Assembly: GCF_002858935.1 (NCBI RefSeq)
Contig: NZ_PJRT01000007.1
Span: 1-64,000, forward strand
Length of the DNA stretch: 64,000 nucleotides
Source: Pantoea endophytica
GTDB taxonomy: Bacteria; Pseudomonadota; Gammaproteobacteria; Enterobacterales; Enterobacteriaceae
Reading direction: 5' to 3'
The notes beneath the pieces are model-generated. The model worked only from the letters and a program-made list of their open reading frames with translations, was not told the DNA's origin and did no database searches. Positions 26,722 to 34,176 of this stretch are shown one piece after another (the stretch's first letter is position 1; every line of letters starts with the position of its first letter). The translations under genes were made by a program, and so were the position numbers.

Positions 26722-27426
26722 ATGACTTATTGTGTGGCAATGCGTTTATCGTCAGGGATGATTTTTGTCTCTGATTCGCGGACCAATGCGGGCGTCGATC
26801 ATATTTCCTCGTTCCGTAAATTGCATGTGTTTCAGGTCGATGATGAACGCACGCTGGTGCTGCAAAGCGCTGGCAATCTGGCTACCACGCAGAGCGTGCT
26901 GAGCCTGCTGCGACGGCATAACGGCGATAACGATCAACCTAATTTGCTGAATGGACGATCGCTGTATGACATTGCGTTGATGGTAGGTGAAACGCTGCGC
27001 GAGGTGATCAAGCGCGATGGCGAGGAGTTTGGCGGCACGCTGCTGCTGGGGGGACAGATTCGTGGCGAGGAGCCGCGTCTGTTCCAGATCTATCCGCAGG
27101 GCAATTTCATCGAAGCCAGCGTTGATACGCCTTATTTCCAGATTGGTGAGAGCAAGTACGGCAAACCGATTATTGATCGCGTGCTGCGCTATGAAACGCC
27201 GCTCAGTCAGGCGATGCAGTGTGCGTTGATTTCAATGGATTCCACGTTAGCGAGTAATATTTCGGTGGGATTACCGCTGGATGTGATGGTCTATCGCACC
27301 GACAGTTTCAGCGATAGCGAGCAATATCACATCACCGAACAGCATCCCTATTTTTCACAAATTCGTCAGCTGTGGAGCAAAGGATTGTTGAGCGTGTTTT
27401 CGCAGCTGCCACCGTTAAAACTCTAA
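26722..27426 (+). CDS. Anbu, proteasome-like peptidase
   Basis: A 234-residue member of the Anbu (ancestral beta-subunit) family, relatives of proteasome and HslV beta subunits that form spiral or ring assemblies. After removal of Met, Thr-2 in MTYCVAMRL would be the N-terminal nucleophile. The conserved block SDSRTNAGVDHISSFRKLHVF-like sequence at about 17-37 includes the catalytic-site Asp and Lys equivalents. Linkage with ATP-grasp, alpha-E and transglutaminase genes is characteristic. No ATPase unfoldase is nearby, so it may act on small peptides. A bidirectional terminator follows. Confidence 0.92.
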   Translation: MTYCVAMRLSSGMIFVSDSRTNAGVDHISSFRKLHVFQVDDERTLVLQSAGNLATTQSVLSLLRRHNGDNDQPNLLNGRSLYDIALMVGETLREVIKRDGEEFGGTLLLGGQIRGEEPRLFQIYPQGNFIEASVDTPYFQIGESKYGKPIIDRVLRYETPLSQAMQCALISMDSTLASNISVGLPLDVMVYRTDSFSDSEQYHITEQHPYFSQIRQLWSKGLLSVFSQLPPLKL

Positions 27427-27434
27427 TTGAGTGG

Positions 27435-27454
27435 GGTCGCCATTCATGGCGACC
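27435..27454. terminator. Bidirectional terminator between anbu and luxR-type gene
   Basis: A perfect 9-bp stem, GGTCGCCAT/ATGGCGACC, with a TC loop, followed on the plus strand by AGGTTTTTC. It separates two convergent genes. Confidence 0.75.
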
Positions 27455-27461
27455 AGGTTTT

Positions 27462-28082
27462 TCACACTAACTCATTCAATTTTGCTGTCATATTAATGCC
27501 ACTAATCCCTTTTAAACCTAATTTACGCAGGATTTTTATTTTATAGGTACTCACGGTTTTACTACTGAGTTGTAATTGTGAGGCGATCTCTTTATTTGTC
27601 ATTCCCGACGCCAGTTTTACCAATACCATCAGTTCCCGGCGCGTCAGGCTCATCAATTTTTCACTCTCAATTAACTCGTTTACCTCTGCCGCTTCCTCCG
27701 TTACCGGATAAAAACGCTTACCACATTCCACCTCTTTTATTGCGGTAAGGAGAGTGTCTAAATTGCCGCGTTTACACACATAGCCTTCCACGCCTAATTG
27801 CAAGCAACATCGTTGATAAAAAAGGCTTTCTGAAGCGGTATAAACAATGATTTTGAGGTCTGGCAACGCGCGCTTGATATCTGTAATCAACGGAATGCCA
27901 GCGCGTCCAGGCATGGTGAGATCGAGCAGCAAAACGTCCGGACGTGTCCTATGCAGCTCGGTAATTAACAGATCGCTTTTATTAGCAGTGCCAGCGATGG
28001 CGTAGTGATATGACTGCAGTAATGCCTGAATGCCCGTACAGATTAACGGATGGTCATCAACAATAAATACCGAATGAATCAT
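27462..28082 (-). CDS. LuxR-type (NarL/FimZ-like) response regulator
   Basis: A 206-residue two-component regulator; the start at ATG 28082 begins MIHSVFIVDDHPLI, and longer in-frame sequence is hydrophobic and not family-like. The receiver domain covers about 1-120, with the acidic pair Asp-Asp, the phospho-acceptor Asp in LLLDLTMPG, Thr in VYTASES and Lys in YVCKRG. The LuxR helix-turn-helix (about 140-200) contains LTRRELMVLVKLASGMTNKEIA. No histidine kinase gene is adjacent, so the partner is unknown. Composition is AT-richer than the neighbours, which could reflect acquisition. It resembles FimZ/EvgA-type regulators of adhesion. Confidence 0.85.
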   Translation of the reverse strand: MIHSVFIVDDHPLICTGIQALLQSYHYAIAGTANKSDLLITELHRTRPDVLLLDLTMPGRAGIPLITDIKRALPDLKIIVYTASESLFYQRCCLQLGVEGYVCKRGNLDTLLTAIKEVECGKRFYPVTEEAAEVNELIESEKLMSLTRRELMVLVKLASGMTNKEIASQLQLSSKTVSTYKIKILRKLGLKGISGINMTAKLNELV

Positions 28083-28354
28083 ATGTGTAGCCCAGAGGAA
28101 AAAATAAAAAATAAACGCAAAGTTAAAACACCCTTTAACAAACAATTTAACTGGTGTGACCAGATTAATTCACGCTGCTTAACAATAAGCTTTAAGTCAT
28201 GTCTTGAATTTGGGGTTTTAAGGTGAGTTTTTGTTTTTTATGCGCAAGAACAATGCAAGTGGCTGCTTTTTAGGCTTTCACGACGCCGCAGTCATAAATC
28301 TGAAAACAAGCCGTTTTAACGTCGAGGCGATAAACCGCTGCGTGTAAAAGGTGA

Positions 28355-30058
28355 ATGATGTTTTCCGTTGATCAGCTTCTCGATACCTACTGGCCAGGTC
28401 ATCAACCGGCAAACTGGCAGAAAAGCGCCCTGAAATGGGCAGTTCGCGAACATGAATTCCAGGCGTTTGCCGCCCGCTATCGTCATCTGAAAGGCGTGGA
28501 TATGGTGGAGCAGGTACTGGAGCATCTTGATGTGCGCTGTGAACTGAGCGAGCGCGATTTGGAGCAGATTCCCACGCGTGGCCCGGTGGTGATTGTTGCC
28601 AACCATCCGCTCGGTGCGCTGGATGGTTTAGCATTGCTGGCGGCGGTTTCGCAGGTGCGACGCGATGTGAAAATTGTCGCCAACCGCATGTTGATGATGC
28701 TGGAGCCGATCAACAACATGATGTTGCCGGTGGATAACATGGGCAACCGTACCAGCCGCGAACAGCTAACGCGCATGCAGCAGCATCTCGATAATCAGGG
28801 CGTGCTGATTATCTTCCCGGCGGGTGAAGTGTCGCGCCTTTCCAGCCGAGGCGTGCGCGATCGTCACTGGCATCACAGCTTCTTACGCCTCGCGGCCCGC
28901 GCTCGCGCGCCCATCGTGCCAGTGCACGTGGTGGGGCGCAACAGCCTGGCATTTTACGCCGCCGCAAAAATTGCCTCGCCGCTCGCGTTACTGATGCTGG
29001 TACGCGAAATGTTTCGTCAGCGCGGTTCGCGCATTAAGTTGCACATCGGCGAACAGATCCCGTTTGCCAACTGGCATGATGGCCACACGCCGGGCAAAGA
29101 GCTGGCGAAGCGGCTGCGCAAACATCTGTATCGCATTGGTCAGGGACGACGCGGCTTGTTTCAGACCGAAGCGGCGATTGCGCGGCCGGAAGATCGCGCC
29201 GAACTGAAAAAAGCGCTGATGGAGAGCGAGCGACTCGGCACGCTGCCGGATGGCAAGCAGATCTACCTGTGGCGACGCAACGGTGCCAGCTGGGTGCCGC
29301 TGCTGCGTGAGCTCGGGCGCTTACGGGAAGTGGCATTCCGCGCGGTGGGTGAGGGTAGCGGGCGTCGTCGCGACCTCGATAAATACGATGACGATTACTA
29401 TCATCTGATTCTGTGGGACGACGATGCGCTGGAGATCGTCGGCGCCTATCGCTTTATTCCGGGCGCCGAGCAGCTGGAGCGTCGTGGGCTGGAAGGCATC
29501 TACAGCGACAGCCTGTTTCACTACGACGAGCGCATGTTGCCGATCATCAATCAGGGGCTGGAGCTGGGCCGCAGTTTTATTCAGCCTGCCTATTGGGGCA
29601 AACGCGGCCTCGATTATCTGTGGATGGGCATTGGTGCCTACATCGCTAAATATCCCGAAACCCGCTACTTATTTGGTCCGGTCTCGATCTCGGGCGGCAT
29701 GCCGCTGGCGGCGCGCGATCTGCTGGTAGCGTTCTATCGTCTCTATTTCCCTACCGAACTGCCGCTGGCGACTTCACGCCGCCCTTATCCAGCCTCGTTA
29801 CCGGAAGTGCTGGCGCAGTTCACCGGCGATAATTACAGCGAAGATTTACGCCGGTTGAAACATCTGCTGGCGAATCTCGGCACCGCCATTCCCACGCTCT
29901 ACAAGCAATATTCCGAGGTGTGCGAGCCGGGCGGCGTGCAGTTTATCGATTTCGGCAGCGATCCGGATTTCAACAATTGTATTGATGGCTTAGTGCTGGT
30001 GGATCTCACGCGAGTGAAGCCCGCACGTTATGAGCGCTATATCGGCATGCATCTGTGA
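28355..30058 (+). CDS. Fused PlsC-like O-acyltransferase / OlsB-like N-acyltransferase
   Basis: A 567-residue bifunctional protein. The N-terminal half (about 60-260) is a lysophospholipid acyltransferase with the catalytic motif NHPLGALDG (an NHxxxxD pattern) and IIFPAGEVSR. The C-terminal half (about 310-565) is an OlsB/GNAT-like hemolysin-type N-acyltransferase with YHLILWDDDALEIVGAYRF, ELGRSFIQPAYWGKRGL and FGPVSISGGM. This architecture is that of OlsF, described from Serratia proteamaculans, which makes ornithine lipid alone. It would replace separate OlsA and OlsB. It is transcribed away from the response regulator. Function is inferred from domain order. Confidence 0.8.
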   Translation: MMFSVDQLLDTYWPGHQPANWQKSALKWAVREHEFQAFAARYRHLKGVDMVEQVLEHLDVRCELSERDLEQIPTRGPVVIVANHPLGALDGLALLAAVSQVRRDVKIVANRMLMMLEPINNMMLPVDNMGNRTSREQLTRMQQHLDNQGVLIIFPAGEVSRLSSRGVRDRHWHHSFLRLAARARAPIVPVHVVGRNSLAFYAAAKIASPLALLMLVREMFRQRGSRIKLHIGEQIPFANWHDGHTPGKELAKRLRKHLYRIGQGRRGLFQTEAAIARPEDRAELKKALMESERLGTLPDGKQIYLWRRNGASWVPLLRELGRLREVAFRAVGEGSGRRRDLDKYDDDYYHLILWDDDALEIVGAYRFIPGAEQLERRGLEGIYSDSLFHYDERMLPIINQGLELGRSFIQPAYWGKRGLDYLWMGIGAYIAKYPETRYLFGPVSISGGMPLAARDLLVAFYRLYFPTELPLATSRRPYPASLPEVLAQFTGDNYSEDLRRLKHLLANLGTAIPTLYKQYSEVCEPGGVQFIDFGSDPDFNNCIDGLVLVDLTRVKPARYERYIGMHL

Positions 30059-30154
30059 ATCGGTCGCGATGAATGGCGACCAGCCTCAATGTCATGGAAT
30101 CGTCATCACAGTGTCGTAGGGTCTTAGCCGGACGGTTAGCGAAAGGCCAGAAAC

Positions 30155-31222
30155 ATGGCATCAATCACACTGCGCGGGCTGCGCAAATCCTTTGCGGCGC
30201 AGCCGGTATTGCAAGACATCTCGCTGCAGATTGCGCAGGGAGAATTTATCGCCGTATTGGGCCCGTCAGGCTGCGGCAAAACCACCTTGCTGCGCCTGCT
30301 GGCCGGTTTTGAAACCGCCGATGCCGGAGAGATCCACGTGGGCGAACGCTGCTTCGCTGCGCCGGGCGTGCATCTGCCTCCGGAAGATCGTCAGCTTGGC
30401 GTGGTGTTCCAGAGCTACGCACTGTGGCCGCATATGACGGTGGCGGAAAATGTTTCCTACAGCCTGAAAGTGAACGGCGTCGCGCGTGCCGAGCGCGAGC
30501 GCCGCACGCAGCAGGCGCTGGAGCTGGTGGGATTGGAAGCGTTCGCCGCCCGTCGTCCCGCCGATCTCTCCGGCGGTCAGCGTCAGCGCGTGGCGCTGGC
30601 GCGCTGTTTAGTGGCGCAACCGACCTTAGTTCTGCTCGATGAGCCGCTCGCCAACCTCGATGTCCACCTGCGCGCCACCATGGAAGAGGAGTTCCGCCGC
30701 TTCCATCAGCACAGTCACGCCACCTTGCTCTACATTACCCACGATCAGCATGAAGCGATGGCGCTGGCCGATCGCATCGTGGTGATGGATGCCGGCCGTG
30801 TGATGCAGTTCGCCACGCCGCAAACGCTGTGGCGCGAACCGGCGAACGCCATGGTCGCGCGCTTTATTGACGACGGCAAAGTGCTGCCGATCAGCGATAT
30901 CGAACCGCTCGGCGAGGGCCGCGCTTATGCCACGCTGTGCGGCCTGCGCGTGTCGTTACGCTGCGCGCCGCATCAGCGCCCGCAGCCGCAGGCGCAAGCC
31001 AGTTTTCACGCAGTCGATTTCCACTTAGCCGCGCCGGGCGAACCACAGTTTGCCGCGCGCGTGCAGCGGGTGATCTATCGCGGCGGCCACTATCAGCTCA
31101 ACGTGACGCCGCTGGCCGCGCCCGAATGCAGCATCACGCTGCTGCTGGCCGATCAGCCTTTACCCGTTGTCGACGCCACCGTGGGTGTGGCGCTGCGTGA
31201 CGGCTGGATTCTTCCTTCTTAA
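30155..31222 (+). CDS. ABC transporter ATP-binding protein (Fbp/Pot type)
   Basis: A 355-residue ATPase with Walker A GPSGCGKTT, Q-loop VVFQSYALWP, signature LSGGQRQRVALAR, Walker B LVLLDEPLAN and the H-switch His in ITHDQHE, followed by a C-terminal TOBE-like domain (about 250-355). It energizes the importer encoded by the next two genes. The class contains ferric iron, sulfate and 2-aminoethylphosphonate importers. Confidence 0.92.
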   Translation: MASITLRGLRKSFAAQPVLQDISLQIAQGEFIAVLGPSGCGKTTLLRLLAGFETADAGEIHVGERCFAAPGVHLPPEDRQLGVVFQSYALWPHMTVAENVSYSLKVNGVARAERERRTQQALELVGLEAFAARRPADLSGGQRQRVALARCLVAQPTLVLLDEPLANLDVHLRATMEEEFRRFHQHSHATLLYITHDQHEAMALADRIVVMDAGRVMQFATPQTLWREPANAMVARFIDDGKVLPISDIEPLGEGRAYATLCGLRVSLRCAPHQRPQPQAQASFHAVDFHLAAPGEPQFAARVQRVIYRGGHYQLNVTPLAAPECSITLLLADQPLPVVDATVGVALRDGWILPS

Positions 31223-31247
31223 TCTTCTAAACCTTCAGGGAAATGCT

Positions 31248-32237
31248 ATGCGTACGACGTTAAACGTGTTGATGTTAGCCAGTGGATTCGTGATCTCTGC
31301 CGCCAGCTTTGCCGACGAGGCGCCAGCAGGGAAATTGGTGGTTTATACCTCGCAGGCACCCGAAATTGCCCAGCAAACCATGGATGCGTTTAAAGCCGCC
31401 TATCCCAATGTGCAGGTCGAGTGGACGCGCAACGGCACCACGCAGTTAATGAACGTGCTGCGCACCGAAATGATGAGCGGCGAAGCCAGGCCGGATGTGC
31501 TGCTGATTGCCGACGCCATCAACCTCGGCGCGCTGAAAAACGAAAACCATCTCTACAGCTACAGCGATGCGCCGCTCAGCCACATCAATCCATCGTTCTA
31601 TGACAAAGACAAAACCTTCTTCGGCACCAAAATCATCGCCACGGTAATTGCCTACAACACCCAGCATGCGCAGCCGATTGATAGCTGGAACGCGCTGGCG
31701 GTGGAAGCCAACAAAGGGCAGATTGCGGTACCAAGCCCGCTTTACTCCGGCGCGGCACTCTACAAGCTGCACACCGATATCAACACGCCATCGATTGGCT
31801 GGAGCTTCTACAAAAAGTTGGCGGCCATCGGCATCGCGCCGCAGGGCGGCAACGGCCCGGCGCTGAAGGCGGTCGCCAGCGGGCTGGATAAGTACGGCAT
31901 CATCACCGACGCCGACGTGATTCTGGCGAAGAAAAAGGGTTCGCCGGTGGATCTGGTCTATCCCAAAGAGGGGGTGTCATATGTCACCGAACCGGTTGCC
32001 ATCATGAAAACCGCGCACAACCTGCCGGCCGCCAAAGCCTTCGTTAACTTTATGCTTTCCGAGCCAGGCCAGAAGCTGGTGGTCGAGCAGGGCAACCGTC
32101 CGGTGGATGATCGCGTCTCAGCACCGGCAGGTTTCACGCCGATCAATAAAATCAAGCTGCTGTCGCCGGACGTGGCGAAAGCGATCAAAGAAGATGCGGC
32201 AGTGCGCGATCGGTTCAGCGCGCTGTTTGGTGGCTAA
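31248..32237 (+). CDS. ABC transporter substrate-binding protein
   Basis: A 329-residue periplasmic binding protein of the ferric/2-aminoethylphosphonate family. I place the start at 31248, 25 bp past the ATPase stop and after AGGGAAATGCT. The signal peptide is LNVLMLASGFVISAASFADEA. The mature sequence has the class-typical LVVYTSQAPEI, an NAL-type hinge and PVAIMKTAHN. The paired C-terminal tyrosines that bind ferric iron in FbpA are not visible, so I do not call it an iron binder. It lies 2 bp before the permease gene. Confidence 0.88.
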   Translation: MRTTLNVLMLASGFVISAASFADEAPAGKLVVYTSQAPEIAQQTMDAFKAAYPNVQVEWTRNGTTQLMNVLRTEMMSGEARPDVLLIADAINLGALKNENHLYSYSDAPLSHINPSFYDKDKTFFGTKIIATVIAYNTQHAQPIDSWNALAVEANKGQIAVPSPLYSGAALYKLHTDINTPSIGWSFYKKLAAIGIAPQGGNGPALKAVASGLDKYGIITDADVILAKKKGSPVDLVYPKEGVSYVTEPVAIMKTAHNLPAAKAFVNFMLSEPGQKLVVEQGNRPVDDRVSAPAGFTPINKIKLLSPDVAKAIKEDAAVRDRFSALFGG

Positions 32238-32239
32238 GC

Positions 32240-33976
32240 ATGAGCGTGTTGAGCAACGAATGGCGCAATGTGACGCGCAAAGCGCCGCGCGTTAACAGCG
32301 AACGGCTGATTCTGGCGCTGCTGGTGCTGCTGATTGGTTTGCTGTCGGTGGCGCCGCTGATGCGGCTGGTGTGGACCGCCATTGCGCCCAGCGGCGTGCC
32401 GGATATCGCACGCTTAACGCGCCTGCTGGCGAGCGATCGCGTGTTGATCGCCAGCGGCAATACGTTGCTCATCGCGCTCAGTTCTACTCTGATTTCCGTG
32501 GTGCTCGGCACTGCCGCTGCGTGGCTGGTGGCGCTTAGCGATCTGCGCGCCAAAACCGCGTGGGTGTTTGCGTTTATCCTGCCGCTGATGATTCCGCCGC
32601 AGGTGACGGCGCTGGCCTGGCTGCAGGCGCTGGCTCCGAGCAGTCCGCTGGCGCTGCTGTTCGCCACGCTTGAGTTGCCGTGGTTTGCGCCCGGCGAGCA
32701 GCCGCTCTACTCCTTAACCGGCATTGTGCTGCTGCTCGGCACGCACAATGCGCCGTTGGTGTTCCTCACCGTGCGCGCCGGTTTGCGCCGCTTGCCCGCC
32801 GACTTGGTGGAAGCGGCCCAGGCCAGCGGTGCGTCACGCGCGCGCATCCTGTTCACCATTGTGCTGCCGCTGGCGCGCCCGGCAATTTTTGCCGGTGCCG
32901 CGCTGACCTTCGTTGCGGCGGCGGGCAACTTCGGTATTCAGGCGATGCTGGGGATTCCGGCGCGCGTGCCAACGCTGATCACGCTGGTGTATCAGCAGTT
33001 GAATGGCATTGGTCCGAGCGCGCTGCCAAACACCGCGGTGTATGCGTTATTGATTGCGGTAATTACGCTGGCGGGCATGGCGGCCAGCGCCTGGTTGGGC
33101 GGACGCCATGATGTGCGCGTCAACGGTGCACCGCGCCTGTGGCAGCAATCGCTGGGGCGCGGGCGTATGGCGGTTGAGGGCGTCGCCTGGCTGTGGATGG
33201 CGCTGACCTTGCTGTTGCCGCTCAGCGCGCTGTTGATCACCGCGCTCACCAGCGGTTTTGGCCAGGCGCTGAGCTGGCAAACGCTGACGCTGGAGAACTT
33301 CCGCGCCGCGTTGTGGGGTTATCCGGCGGTGCGACAGGCGTTTCTCACCAGCCTCGGATTGACCACGCTGGCGGCGCTGATTTTAACGGTTTGCGCGCTG
33401 TTTCTCGCCTATTTCCTCAGCTGGCGGCGAACCAAATTAGTGCGCGGTTTGTGGCTGGCGAGTGAACTGACTTACGCGCTGCCGGGCATTGTCACCGGCG
33501 TAGCGGCGATGCTGTTCTTCCTGCGTCCGCTGCCGATCGTCAATGTCTCGCTGTATGGCACGGTGTGGATCATCCTTGCCGCCTATCTGGCGAACTTCCT
33601 CGCGCTGGTGCTGCGCCCAACGCTGGCCGGATTCGCCCAGCTGGAACCGGCATTAGATGAAGCGGCACGTTTGTGCGGCGCCGGTTTTCTGCGCCGCATG
33701 CGCGACATCTTATTGCCACTGGCGGCACCGTCGGCGCTGGCGGGCAGCGTGCTGGTGTTTCTCACCGCGCTGAATGAAATCCAGGTTTCGGTGCTGCTGG
33801 TCACCTCGCAAACGCAAACCATCGGACCGACCATCGTATTCCTTGATGAAGGCGGATCCGCGTCGCTGGCGGCGGCGGTGGGCTGCCTGATGATTGTGGT
33901 GGTTTGCTTATTAATGGCGGTTGCCACACGCCTGACGCGACGCTTGCCGCACGGCATTTTACCGTGGCAAGCGTAA
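32240..33976 (+). CDS. ABC transporter permease (two fused permease halves)
   Basis: A 578-residue integral membrane protein with two tandem BPD_transp_1 permease halves, each about 260 residues with six or so TM helices. Each half holds an EAA loop for contacting the ATPase: EAAQASGASRARIL-type in half 1 and EAARLCGAGFLRRM-type in half 2. This fused arrangement is typical of FbpB-like importers. It is the last gene of a three-gene operon ordered ATPase, binding protein, permease. Confidence 0.92.
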   Translation: MSVLSNEWRNVTRKAPRVNSERLILALLVLLIGLLSVAPLMRLVWTAIAPSGVPDIARLTRLLASDRVLIASGNTLLIALSSTLISVVLGTAAAWLVALSDLRAKTAWVFAFILPLMIPPQVTALAWLQALAPSSPLALLFATLELPWFAPGEQPLYSLTGIVLLLGTHNAPLVFLTVRAGLRRLPADLVEAAQASGASRARILFTIVLPLARPAIFAGAALTFVAAAGNFGIQAMLGIPARVPTLITLVYQQLNGIGPSALPNTAVYALLIAVITLAGMAASAWLGGRHDVRVNGAPRLWQQSLGRGRMAVEGVAWLWMALTLLLPLSALLITALTSGFGQALSWQTLTLENFRAALWGYPAVRQAFLTSLGLTTLAALILTVCALFLAYFLSWRRTKLVRGLWLASELTYALPGIVTGVAAMLFFLRPLPIVNVSLYGTVWIILAAYLANFLALVLRPTLAGFAQLEPALDEAARLCGAGFLRRMRDILLPLAAPSALAGSVLVFLTALNEIQVSVLLVTSQTQTIGPTIVFLDEGGSASLAAAVGCLMIVVVCLLMAVATRLTRRLPHGILPWQA

Positions 33977-34176
33977 CGCCAGCCTGCCGTCAACGTATGA
34001 TGATTTGTGAAGTATCCTACTGAACATTTTCTCGCCACTGCCGATAACTTACCTACCAACATTTGTCTGCGGATGAATAGCGCTTGTCAGCGCTGCGTAT
34101 TTGCGCTTAAGTCTGCATGATAATTAAGAATTTTCTTAAGTTTCGACGATACCAGCCCAGCAATAGGCGAATAACA

